Source of the DNA: a virus
IMG/VR virus record: IMGVR_UViG_3300042503_002394
Span: 1 to 64,000 of that record
Reading direction: 5' to 3' (one strand)
Length of the DNA: 64,000 nucleotides
This document shows positions 34,287 through 42,078 of the stretch, one piece after another. The translations under genes were made by a program, and so were the position numbers. The notes below the pieces were generated by a model, which was not told where the DNA came from, ran no database searches, and saw nothing but the letters and a program-made list of their open reading frames with translations. How positions within the stretch are numbered: position 1 is the first letter of the stretch; each line of letters starts with the position of its first letter.

Positions 34287-35258
34287 TTAAAACAAATCGT
34301 CTTCACTGAATGATTGATTCTTCTTGCTGTATTCCACTGGTCTTGAGTGAAAGAAATCAGTCATGTTGTTGCCTAAAAGTTCTTCATCAAACCATGTTGT
34401 AGATGATATAAGATTTTGATCAATTTTAAATACTTTTGGAAAATTAATTTGAGATAAAGATTCATTAATTCTATTTTTAATAAATTCTTTTAAGATATCT
34501 GCGGATAATCCGTCTTGATTAATTTCGTTAATCATCCAATCAACAATTTTTGATTCTGATTTAAAAGCTTCTTCAGCTTCGTGTAGAATCCTTTCCTGGA
34601 GTTCTTCATCAAAAAGCTCTGGATGTTCGTCACGGATAGTATTAATAATTTTAATACCAACTAAAGCATGAATATTCTCTTCGTTGCGAGTATATTTTAC
34701 CTGTTGATCTGTGTCCTTCAGAACATTTTTAAATCTCGCAAACCAGTTAATAACGTAGAACTGTGAAAACAAAGAAACATTTTCAACAAATAACGTAAAT
34801 AGAATCAAAGCATAAAGATATTGTTTCTTAGAGTCTTTATAAAATTTATGGGTATACTTTTTTAGGTATTTTACTCTTCCTTGAATCCATTCAAGTTTAA
34901 GGTTTTCATCAAAAACGTCTTCTAAATCAAGGATGCTAATAAGTCTTTCGTATGCGTTATTATGAATAACTTCGATATTAGCCATTACATAACCAAGATC
35001 TTGAAGAGATGGGTGTGGCAGATTTTCGCCAAGCTTAGCCCAAAATGTTTTTACCGCTACTTCAATTTGACCAATTGCCGATAAAGTACGAATAATTGTT
35101 TCTCTTTCTTGATCTGTTAGTTCTGTTTTAAACTGTTGCATGTCAGCCTTAAATGAAAACTCTTTATCTGTCCAAAAACCATTATGCATAGCCTCGATAA
35201 ATTGTTCTGTCCAAGGATATTTGTTTGGTTTGCGAGAAATTTGCTCTTCGAATATCAT
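34287..35258 (-). CDS. nrdB: Ribonucleotide reductase class I, beta subunit
   Basis: 323 residues. Di-metal ligands are visible in NIEVIHNNAYERL (E-x2-H and the tyrosyl radical Y), FVENVSLFSQF and RNEENIHALVG (E-x2-H). The first ligand position reads GQIEVAVKTFW, i.e. Glu where E. coli NrdB has Asp. The product forms the radical needed by NrdA, encoded 3 nt downstream. It is the first gene of the leftward operon starting in the 35.26-35.52 kb intergenic region. A TGTGTAAA box lies 7 nt before the ATG. Confidence 0.95.
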   Translation of the reverse strand: MIFEEQISRKPNKYPWTEQFIEAMHNGFWTDKEFSFKADMQQFKTELTDQERETIIRTLSAIGQIEVAVKTFWAKLGENLPHPSLQDLGYVMANIEVIHNNAYERLISILDLEDVFDENLKLEWIQGRVKYLKKYTHKFYKDSKKQYLYALILFTLFVENVSLFSQFYVINWFARFKNVLKDTDQQVKYTRNEENIHALVGIKIINTIRDEHPELFDEELQERILHEAEEAFKSESKIVDWMINEINQDGLSADILKEFIKNRINESLSQINFPKVFKIDQNLISSTTWFDEELLGNNMTDFFHSRPVEYSKKNQSFSEDDLF

Positions 35259-35265
35259 AGTTAAT

Positions 35266-35273
35266 TTTACACA
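35266..35273 (-). promoter_or_regulatory. Candidate promoter box (TGTGTAAA), 7 nt before nrdB
   Basis: The minus strand reads TGTGTAAAAT, with 7 nt between the eight-base box and the ATG at 35258. It is an extended -10-like element in true intergenic DNA and has no clear -35 at 16-18 bp. Confidence 0.45.
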
Positions 35274-35483
35274 GTCTATGGGATCATGAATATTTTAGCA
35301 AGCAAATTTTTCTTAAATAATTTTTTTCCCATATTATTACGAACGTAGTGAGTAATAATATTACGTAACCTTTACTCTTTATTCTTTATTCTTTACTTAA
35401 CCTTTACTCTTTTACGAAACCTCAAAAAGCGAACCCTTTACATTATAGGGTTATTTAAAAATCTGTCAAGATAAAAAAAACTA
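35274..35483. other. Intergenic control region: candidate origin or regulatory hub
   Basis: No reading frame of note. It contains a perfect 10-bp inverted repeat ATATTATTAC/GTAATAATAT (35331-35340 and 35352-35361, 11-nt loop), a 15-bp direct repeat, CTTTATT units and a second hairpin AACCCT/AGGGTT (35432-35437 and 35447-35452). It separates divergent operons for NrdB and dUTPase. Such a layout fits a replication origin or an operator cluster; neither is shown. Confidence 0.6.
35366..35412. repeat. 15-bp direct repeat flanking CTTTATT units
   Basis: TAACCTTTACTCTTT occurs at 35366-35380 and 35398-35412, 32 bp apart. Between the copies are further CTTTATT-type units. Three helical turns between copies would place bound proteins on the same face. 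Confidence 0.8.
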
Positions 35484-35511
35484 TTGACAAAAAAAATATT
35501 TTTGTTAAACT
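35484..35511 (+). promoter_or_regulatory. Sigma70-like promoter, TTGACA-N16-TAAACT
   Basis: TTGACA (35484-35489) with a perfect -35, 16-bp spacer, TAAACT (35506-35511), then 7 nt to the dUTPase ATG. The predicted transcript starts at or next to the start codon. Geometry equals that of the 9815-9842 promoter. Confidence 0.7.
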
Positions 35512-35518
35512 AGTTGAT

Positions 35519-36025
35519 ATGTTAGATACTGTGAATGTTTCAAATTTTTACTCTATAATCTCGCCTCAGAATAAAGGAGATTCTGGTTATGATATAATTG
35601 CGAGTTCAGAACCCTCAATTCAAGGAATTGAATTAGATGGTGATGGAAATTATCTTTCGATTGACTTTATTGAATACGAAACAAATTTAATTATTCAGCC
35701 TCAAGAGGGATATCATACATATATCTTTCCAAGGTCTTCGATTTCAAAATATAATCTTGTTTTAGCCAATTCCATTGGTTTAATAGACAACGGCTATCGT
35801 GGGACACTTAAACTTAGATTTAAATATATTGCTCAACCAATTGATTATAAAATTTACGAAAATAATAAGTTATGCATTAACATAAATAAGAACAAAATTT
35901 ACAAAATGAAAGATAAAATAGCGCAATTAGTTTTTGGTGAGAGTATTATACCTATTCTTAAAGAGGTAAATGAATTCCATGATACTGAAAGAAATATTTT
36001 AGGTTTTGGAAGCACTGGCGTATGA
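35519..36025 (+). CDS. dut: dUTP diphosphatase (dUTPase)
   Basis: 168 residues. The five trimeric dUTPase motifs are recognisable: GDSGYDI (motif 1), PRSSISKY (motif 2), ANSIGLIDNGYRG (motif 3), KDKIAQLVF (motif 4) and NILGFGSTG (motif 5). The product hydrolyses dUTP to dUMP, protecting phage DNA from uracil. It is first in a plus-strand operon with dNMP kinase, sigma factor and glycosyltransferase genes, all overlapping by a few nucleotides. Motif 4 is preceded by an unusual insertion (YKIYENNKLCININKNK). Confidence 0.93.
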   Translation: MLDTVNVSNFYSIISPQNKGDSGYDIIASSEPSIQGIELDGDGNYLSIDFIEYETNLIIQPQEGYHTYIFPRSSISKYNLVLANSIGLIDNGYRGTLKLRFKYIAQPIDYKIYENNKLCININKNKIYKMKDKIAQLVFGESIIPILKEVNEFHDTERNILGFGSTGV

Positions 36026-36636
36026 AAGTTATAGCTATATCAGGAATCGCTCGGTCTGGCAAAGATACAATTGCAGATAAACTTTCAGAAGTCATCTCTG
36101 AAATGAACCCTGGCTTAAAAATTTCTAGAGAAAGTTTCGCTTCAATTTTAAAGCAAGAGATGTCTACGTTTATTTACGAAAAATTTAATAAAGACATTTT
36201 TAGCCTAGAAGGACAAGACAAAGAGAATTTAAGACCACTTTTAGTTGCATACGGTTCAGCAAAAAGAAATCTTAGCAATGGTAGATATTTTATAGAAGCA
36301 TTGCAAAAAAAGATTAGTATAGAAAACAATGATTTATGCATCATTTCAGACTTGAGATACGCTGATAAAGATTTTGACGAGCTTCATTGGCTTAAAAATG
36401 AAATGGGCGGTAAATTAATCCATATCAAAAGGTATAGCGTTATAGATAATCAAAAAAAACAAAAAAAGTTTCTTTTGCCGCCAAATGAAGATGAAAAAAG
36501 AAATGATCCAGTTTTAAATAAAAACTCTGATTTCAATATTATTTGGCCATCTGCTAAAAATGATATCGAGTTAAACGAAATGGCTAGAAATTTTTGTGAA
36601 GATTTTTACTATAAAAATATATCATATCTTATCTAA
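36022..36636 (+). CDS. Deoxynucleoside monophosphate kinase-like P-loop kinase
   Basis: 204 residues. The P-loop GIARSGKDT sits at residues 8-16, followed by RESFASILKQE, and ICIISDLRYADKDFDELHWLKN supplies the later acidic/arginine motif of phage dNMP kinases. It likely phosphorylates dNMPs recovered from host DNA degradation, feeding the RNR/dUTPase pathway. The start overlaps the dUTPase stop by 4 nt (ATGA). Confidence 0.8.
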   Translation: MKVIAISGIARSGKDTIADKLSEVISEMNPGLKISRESFASILKQEMSTFIYEKFNKDIFSLEGQDKENLRPLLVAYGSAKRNLSNGRYFIEALQKKISIENNDLCIISDLRYADKDFDELHWLKNEMGGKLIHIKRYSVIDNQKKQKKFLLPPNEDEKRNDPVLNKNSDFNIIWPSAKNDIELNEMARNFCEDFYYKNISYLI

Positions 36637-37226
36637 TGCAACCATCTGATCCATTATTAGCCAATTTAGTAAAAGAGTCCAATGATGAGGGCGCTTTAAA
36701 AGAACTTATTTCTCGTCATTCTGGAATATACCTTGATATGATTAAAAAATTTGGATCTAGATCTTTGAGTAGTAATCAAATAAGTGATATGGTAGAAGAT
36801 AAAAACTATCAAATTTATAAAGCCGCGCTTGAATATGATGAAAGCAAGAGCAAGTTTTCAACCTACCTGGCGCTAAAAACTAAATATCTTTGCTTGACAA
36901 ATAAAACAAACAATAAGAAAAATTCTAATATTGTTAATTTTGATGAAATTGAATTTACTCAAGAATACAAGGGTTTCGACCCAAGTGAAGAATCTTCTAG
37001 AAATGAATCATTTTTAAAAATTTATAATTTAATAAATAACCATTACGATGAAAGAATAAAGATTATATTTAGAGAAAGATATTTTTCAAACATAAATGGA
37101 TCTTTAAAACCATGGAAGCAAATAGCGTCAAAAGTTGGACTGTCAATCCAAGGATGCATCAACATACACAATAAAACAATAAAAGAATTTCAAGAAAAAA
37201 TAACAAATGAACAACTTAATTTTTGA
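36636..37226 (+). CDS. Phage-encoded RNA polymerase sigma factor
   Basis: 196 residues. Region 2-like: ALKELISRHSGIYLDMIKKF, DMVEDKNYQIYKAALEYDESKSKFSTYLALKTKYLC, which matches the sigma70 pattern of 'xxYDxxxxxFxTYLxxxxRxxxxx'. Region 4-like: ERIKIIFRERYFS, then PWKQIASKVGLSIQGCINIHNKTIKEFQ, a helix-turn-helix. There is no region 1.1 or 3. Such small sigma factors redirect host RNA polymerase to phage promoters, often late genes. The TGTGTAAT-type boxes in this window are the natural candidates for its targets. Located in an early-looking operon; starts in a TAATG overlap. Confidence 0.75.
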   Translation: MQPSDPLLANLVKESNDEGALKELISRHSGIYLDMIKKFGSRSLSSNQISDMVEDKNYQIYKAALEYDESKSKFSTYLALKTKYLCLTNKTNNKKNSNIVNFDEIEFTQEYKGFDPSEESSRNESFLKIYNLINNHYDERIKIIFRERYFSNINGSLKPWKQIASKVGLSIQGCINIHNKTIKEFQEKITNEQLNF

Positions 37227-38295
37227 CGGACCAATTAACCAACTCAGTCTTGGTAATGTATCTTATAATTTTCTAAAAGAAATATGGAAAAGAAATGTAA
37301 AAACAAGTATTTTTCCAGTTGGCAACTCGGCTAATTTTGATTCTTTTGATAGAGCTAATCAAGATTTTTTAGAATGGATTAAATTTAATTCTTTTAATAG
37401 GCTAAAAACCTTTAATCATGAAACTCCAGTTTTGAAAAATTGGCATATAAATGGATCTGAATCAAGATTTTCTAAAAGACAATATTTGTATACATTTTAC
37501 GAAGTAGACTCTCCAACAGAAGATGAGATTAATATAGTTTCAAATCAAGAACACGTATTTTTTTCATCATCAGAATCTTGCGATATTTTTAAATCTAAGG
37601 GATGTAATAACGTATCTTATGTACCGCTTGGTTTTGATGAAGATTTTTTTGAAACAAATAAAAGCTATCTTGATAATGGTGTGATTCATTTTGGACTAAT
37701 TGGAAAACTTGAACACAGAAAGAATACGCAAAGAATAATTCAACTTTGGTTAAAGAAGTATGGAGATAATCCAAGATATCAATTAACATGTTTAATCAAT
37801 AATCCGTTTTTTAAACCAGAAGATTTTGCTCAAATTATAAATCAAACCGTTTCTAATAGAAAATGGAAAAATATTAATTTTCTTCCATTTCTTAAAACAA
37901 ATTCTGAAGTTAATGAGTTAATGAATGCTATAGACATTGATTTATCTGGTATATCCAATGGCGAAGGATGGAACTTGCCAGCATTTAACGCCACAGCATT
38001 AGGCAAATGGTCTGTTGTCTCAAATTGCTCTTCTCATAAAGATTGGGCTACAAGAGAAAATTCTATTTTAATTGAAGCTAATAACAAACAACCTTGTTAT
38101 GATAACTTCTTTTTTAGACAAGGAGCGCCATTTAATCAAGGTAATTATTATCTTATAAAAGACGAATCAATTATCGATGGATTTGAAAGAGCTGAAAAAC
38201 TTGCAAAAACAGTAAATGAAGAAGGAAAAAAACTTAAAAATATATTTACTTATTCAAAATCTATAGATAAAATTTTTGAAACTATAAAACAATAA
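37207..38295 (+). CDS. Glycosyltransferase family 4-like (GT-B)
   Basis: 362 residues. NVSYVPLGFDEDFF precedes the second Rossmann domain; IHFGLIGKLEHRKNTQRIIQLW is the glycine-rich start of the donor-binding domain, and DIDLSGISNGEGWNLPAFNATALG carries the E-x7-E-like donor motif of GT4 enzymes. It overlaps the sigma gene by 20 nt. Together with the 42-45 kb genes it shows that glycan functions are spread over both strands. Confidence 0.8.
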   Translation: MNNLIFDGPINQLSLGNVSYNFLKEIWKRNVKTSIFPVGNSANFDSFDRANQDFLEWIKFNSFNRLKTFNHETPVLKNWHINGSESRFSKRQYLYTFYEVDSPTEDEINIVSNQEHVFFSSSESCDIFKSKGCNNVSYVPLGFDEDFFETNKSYLDNGVIHFGLIGKLEHRKNTQRIIQLWLKKYGDNPRYQLTCLINNPFFKPEDFAQIINQTVSNRKWKNINFLPFLKTNSEVNELMNAIDIDLSGISNGEGWNLPAFNATALGKWSVVSNCSSHKDWATRENSILIEANNKQPCYDNFFFRQGAPFNQGNYYLIKDESIIDGFERAEKLAKTVNEEGKKLKNIFTYSKSIDKIFETIKQ

Positions 38296-38675
38296 TGCCT
38301 ACTTATATTTACAAACATCCAAATGATGAAATTTACAAAGAAATCGTTCAGACTATGAATGAAGCTCATGTTTATTTCGAAGATGATGTTGAATGGAAAA
38401 GAGTCTTTACTATACCTCAGGCTTCAATTGACTCTCATGTGGACCCATTTTCATCAAAAGAGTTCGTCGAAAAAACTGGTAAAATGAAAGGCACATATGG
38501 AGATCTAATCGACTACTCTTCAGAAATGTCAAATAAAAGAGAGGAAAAATGTGGCACAGAAGATCCGATAAAAAGAAAATTTTTCAATGAATACAAAAAG
38601 AAAAATAAAGTAAAACACGTACAAGATAAACCAAAAATTATTGAAAATAATAATTTTCGAATAGATTTACCTTGA
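38295..38675 (+). CDS. Small conserved-looking protein with MPTYIY start, 126 aa
   Basis: MPTYIYKHPNDEIYKEIVQTMNEAH recalls the N-terminus of FmdB-like small proteins found in phages, but the CxxC zinc ribbons are absent. The middle contains PFSSKEFVEKTGKMKGTYGDLIDYSSEMSNKRE and the C-terminus is basic (KRKFFNEYKKKNKVKH). Function unknown. It starts in a TAATG overlap with the glycosyltransferase, so it belongs to the same operon. Confidence 0.6.
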   Translation: MPTYIYKHPNDEIYKEIVQTMNEAHVYFEDDVEWKRVFTIPQASIDSHVDPFSSKEFVEKTGKMKGTYGDLIDYSSEMSNKREEKCGTEDPIKRKFFNEYKKKNKVKHVQDKPKIIENNNFRIDLP

Positions 38676-38687
38676 TACATATTTTAT

Positions 38688-39228
38688 TTATACGTATGGA
38701 CCTTTATAATTAACTGGAAGTGGAGTTTTCTTATAATAACCCTTAGGAAAACTTGGTGAATTTCCTTCCCTAAATTGAAGAAATTGATTTAAATTTTTAA
38801 ACGCACTTGGGTCTTTTCGGTAAAAGGATACTATTGAACACCATATCCTCCAAAAAAATGCACAGAATTCCAATGAACTCCTATTTTTAATGGAAGGTCA
38901 CTTATTTCGCTTTTATTTGAAAAGCCTAAATATTCTTTTTTAATGTCAAGTTGTTCGTATGCTAAATTATCTGTAATAAGATTATTATTCGGATAAATAA
39001 ATGACAAGTCTGAAAAATTTGAAGTTGGTTCGACACTAGAATTAATGACTACAAATCCCGTCCCTTATGTTAAGATTACGTTGATTAATCTCCATTTTAC
39101 TTGGAATATACCTTCTTTCTAGTTTAAATCTGTTGCCGCTAATTTCATATGGATAATAATCAACCCAATCAAAAATATTATTATCTGATATATTATACCC
39201 CCCGTTTGCTTTCTGAATCTATTGGCAT
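38688..39228 (-). pseudogene. Decayed virion-type gene with several frameshifts
   Basis: ATG 39228 lies 5 nt after the stop of the 739-aa fibre and reads MPIDSESKRG. At a run of six G (39203-39198) the frame breaks. Dropping one G gives YNISDNNIFDWVDYY...RRYIPSKMEINQRNLNIRDG. A second extra G near 39061-39058 must be dropped to continue as FVVINSSVEP...SFIYPNN...LPLKIGVHWNSVHFFGGYGVQ. A TAG and a lost T then separate the last part, DPSAFKNLNQF...PVNYKGPYV, ending at 38688. The joined reading is a plausible protein of about 180 residues. Either a true pseudogene or clustered sequencing errors. Confidence 0.75.
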
Positions 39229-39233
39229 AGAAA

Positions 39234-41453
39234 TTATCTACATAAAAATACTTTTGTCTGCAAGTTTCCAGATTGATCATAAAAAGAAAATGATTGTTCA
39301 GAATAAGAAACCCCCGTTGGAACAATAAGAAATTGACCACTTACATTTACTGTTGGAATTTTATCAAAATTCTTTTGTCCGCTAATTGTCTGATTGCCAC
39401 TTGTCATTACAAAACTAGCATTGCCACCAATATCAGGAATTGTATAAACTCTACTACCACTAATTAATGGTGCTGAAATATTAATTGCGCTTCCAAATTG
39501 ACCTGTTCTAAAAGATAATTGATTTGTAGTTGATTGAAATACGCCTGTTGCTTGAAATATAGTTGGACTTAAAAAATTCTTAATCCCACTAATTGACTGA
39601 CCTCCTTGAGTCATTACAAATGATGCGTCAATATTAACATCAGGAATCGTGTAAGTTTTACTTCCAATAATTGATGGAGCTGAAATATTAATCAAACTCC
39701 CAGCATTACCAGTTCTAAAGGTTAATTGATTTTGCGTTCTTTGAAATACAGCTCCACTTAAAAAAGTTTTACTTCCACTTATATTTTGACTTCCAGAAGT
39801 ATAAATTACATCGCCAATTATTAAACTTCTTTCGAAAGTTCCAGTATTTGTCACAAGACCATTGTTCCATGAAATTATTGATTGATTATTTAATTTAAAC
39901 AAACCGCTTTTACCATTACCAAACCCAGTTATATTTCCACTTAAAGCTGCTTCAAAATTTCCTTCAGTAGTAATTAAACCGTCTTGCCATTCAATTACTT
40001 GTGAATAACCAAATGAATCTGGTACAGATAAACTGCCATTTGCACCAAATTCTGGGAAACTTGTAATTTGATTATCTCCGCCTAATGTAGAACTCAATAC
40101 GCCATTATCCCATGAAATTATATCATCAATGCTATCAGAACCGCCAAGATCAATTTGTCTTTTTTGCAAAGACCCTATATTACTATTACTAAATCCATCC
40201 CACGCACCATTATTACCAATAAATTTAACCCACCTGCCATTATTGTATAAAAATAAATTATTATCTAAAAATTCAATTTGACCTTTTTCGCCATCATCTT
40301 CGCTATTGACTGGAGAATCATTCGTTCCATTAATAGCGTCTCCATTTTTAATAAAAAGTTTATCTAAAAAAATAGTTTGATTTGCAAAACTTTTTTGTCC
40401 ATTTATAATCTGATCTTCTGTTAATGTGACTATATTTGTAAAATCAACAACGCCAGGACCGCCTACTTCTCCCCAAAAATTAACTGGCCCATAAAAATCT
40501 GTAACTGAATCTTCTTGTAAAAAAAGAGAGCCTCCATTTATCGACAAGGCTCCTCCAGTCATATTTAACGCAAGTCCGCTATTAATATTAATACCTTGAT
40601 TATCAAAAATAATACGATTATTGCCAATATTAAGACTAGCGGAATTAAGATTACCCAGTGTATTAACTACGCCAGAGAAATTAGTGATAGAATTAGAATT
40701 CGTAGAAAATTGTCTTCCATTTTTAATTATTAAATTTGAATTTAAATCTAAATTTCCCGCCATATTTAAATTTCCAGAAAAAATGCCAGAAGCACCTGTC
40801 TGTATAAATAAATTATTATCATTTTTTATTGTTAAACTTGAATTTAAGTCTAAATCACCAAAAAAACCAACGTTGCCAGAAAAAATACCAGAAGAATTTT
40901 GATCTAAATATAGTCCCGCATTATCATTTATTAATAAATCATCGTTTACTACAACATTTCCTGCAATATCTATTCCATTTTCAAAATTTATATACAATTT
41001 ATTTGAAGTGTCCGCGATGATCGTATCATTTGTTATATCTGAAATTATTACAGAGCCACTTATATTTTCATTTATAATAGAGTTTTTACCAGCTAACACT
41101 GTACAAAATCTAGAACCTTTTTCAAAAATAGATCCATCACAGTTTAAATCTAAATTTTGAAAACCAGAAACGTTAGAGTTTATAGAATTAATGATTGCAT
41201 TGCCAGTGCCAATGATTCTATTATTTTGACCGCCCAAAATAACATTTCTAACATCTCCAAATATATTAGAGGAGTCTGTTGTATAAACTTTAGAGCCATT
41301 TAAAGTTAAACCACCAGTAATACTAAAATTTCCAGCTAAACTCCTATTTAAGTTTCCATGAACATAATTTGTACCTTGTTGGAAGAAAATATCTCCACTA
41401 GGACTTGAAAAAGTATGAATTTCAATTTGTTCTGGTTGAATTTTGTTGTACAT
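39234..41453 (-). CDS. Large tail fibre protein
   Basis: 739 residues. The N-terminus MYNKIQPEQIEIHTFSSPSGD looks like a virion-attachment segment. YadA-like NVILGGQNNRI follows, then shaft-like repeats (GDLDLNSSLTIKND..., AGNLDLNSNLIIKNG). Near the C-terminus a segment of about 60 residues (QLTFRTGNAGSLINISAPSI...YTIPD...SFVMTQGGQSISGIKNF) is present twice in tandem. The C-terminus ends in SFYDQSGNLQTKVFLCR. Inferred receptor-binding or structural fibre. It is surrounded by plus-strand early-type genes, an unusual position that suggests a separately acquired module. Confidence 0.75.
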   Translation of the reverse strand: MYNKIQPEQIEIHTFSSPSGDIFFQQGTNYVHGNLNRSLAGNFSITGGLTLNGSKVYTTDSSNIFGDVRNVILGGQNNRIIGTGNAIINSINSNVSGFQNLDLNCDGSIFEKGSRFCTVLAGKNSIINENISGSVIISDITNDTIIADTSNKLYINFENGIDIAGNVVVNDDLLINDNAGLYLDQNSSGIFSGNVGFFGDLDLNSSLTIKNDNNLFIQTGASGIFSGNLNMAGNLDLNSNLIIKNGRQFSTNSNSITNFSGVVNTLGNLNSASLNIGNNRIIFDNQGININSGLALNMTGGALSINGGSLFLQEDSVTDFYGPVNFWGEVGGPGVVDFTNIVTLTEDQIINGQKSFANQTIFLDKLFIKNGDAINGTNDSPVNSEDDGEKGQIEFLDNNLFLYNNGRWVKFIGNNGAWDGFSNSNIGSLQKRQIDLGGSDSIDDIISWDNGVLSSTLGGDNQITSFPEFGANGSLSVPDSFGYSQVIEWQDGLITTEGNFEAALSGNITGFGNGKSGLFKLNNQSIISWNNGLVTNTGTFERSLIIGDVIYTSGSQNISGSKTFLSGAVFQRTQNQLTFRTGNAGSLINISAPSIIGSKTYTIPDVNIDASFVMTQGGQSISGIKNFLSPTIFQATGVFQSTTNQLSFRTGQFGSAINISAPLISGSRVYTIPDIGGNASFVMTSGNQTISGQKNFDKIPTVNVSGQFLIVPTGVSYSEQSFSFYDQSGNLQTKVFLCR

Positions 41454-41463
41454 TCTTTACTAT
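41436..41463 (+). promoter_or_regulatory. Sigma70-like promoter, TTGAAT-N16-TACTAT
   Basis: TTGAAT (41436-41441), 16-bp spacer, TACTAT (41458-41463). It overlaps the divergent fibre start and lies 30 nt before the ATG of the SSB-like gene, leaving a leader of about 23 nt. Confidence 0.5.
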
Positions 41464-41493
41464 AAGTTATCAATAAAAATTACACCATTTCAA

Positions 41494-42078
41494 ATGAAAT
41501 ATACTTTATATAAACCTAATTCAAAAAATACTGGTTCAGCTTTTAGTTTCGAGATTGGAACTTCAAAGAATGGAGAGACCGCACTTTATGTATCAATGAT
41601 CCAACAACATAGTTGGAACGATGTAACAAAAAATGGATCTTTTAAAGAAAATTCTAAAAATCCAGAAAAATCAGCCTCAATTAAAATTTCCGTAACAGAA
41701 GCTGGAGAATTTCTTTCTTCTTTTAAAACCAGAATACCTTACACGGCTTTTCATAAAACAAAAGAGGATAGCACAATAATTAAATTAAATCCATGGGACA
41801 AAGTTAGAAAAATCAAAGAAATGGATGGAGAAAAATCTTATAATTCGCCAGCATTTGGTTTTTCTGTTTCTAGAAATTCAAATCAAAATTTTAAACTTCC
41901 GCTTGAAGCTGGAGAGGTTGAAGTATTAGCGCAGCTTTTAATTGAATACATCAAAACATCTTTTACCTTTTCAAGAAAGCAGGAAAATAATAATCAAAAC
42001 ACATATCAACAAAAGAAACAATACCCATCAAAGCCAAAATCCGAACAAGTTGAATTAGAAGACGATGCCCCATTCTAA
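41494..42078 (+). CDS. Single-stranded-DNA-binding-like protein
   Basis: 194 residues from ATG 41494 (MKYTLYKPNSKNTGSAFSFEIG); a TTG 51 nt upstream opens the same frame but is embedded in the promoter. Beta-rich N-terminal part with ALYVSMIQQHSWN, ASIKISVTEAGEF, TIIKLNPWDKVRKI and FGFSVSRNSNQNFKLPLEAGEVEVLAQLL. The Q/N-rich linker ends in the acidic tail EQVELEDDAPF. An acidic tip with terminal PF is the hallmark of SSBs (DDxxPF), used to contact replication partners. The fold itself is not recognised with certainty. Confidence 0.6.
   Translation: MKYTLYKPNSKNTGSAFSFEIGTSKNGETALYVSMIQQHSWNDVTKNGSFKENSKNPEKSASIKISVTEAGEFLSSFKTRIPYTAFHKTKEDSTIIKLNPWDKVRKIKEMDGEKSYNSPAFGFSVSRNSNQNFKLPLEAGEVEVLAQLLIEYIKTSFTFSRKQENNNQNTYQQKKQYPSKPKSEQVELEDDAPF

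Noticed and set aside
38688-38873. Open frame of 61 codons as an independent gene
   Set aside because: It is the last segment of the frameshifted gene starting at 39228; its first residues read across the break and have no start context.
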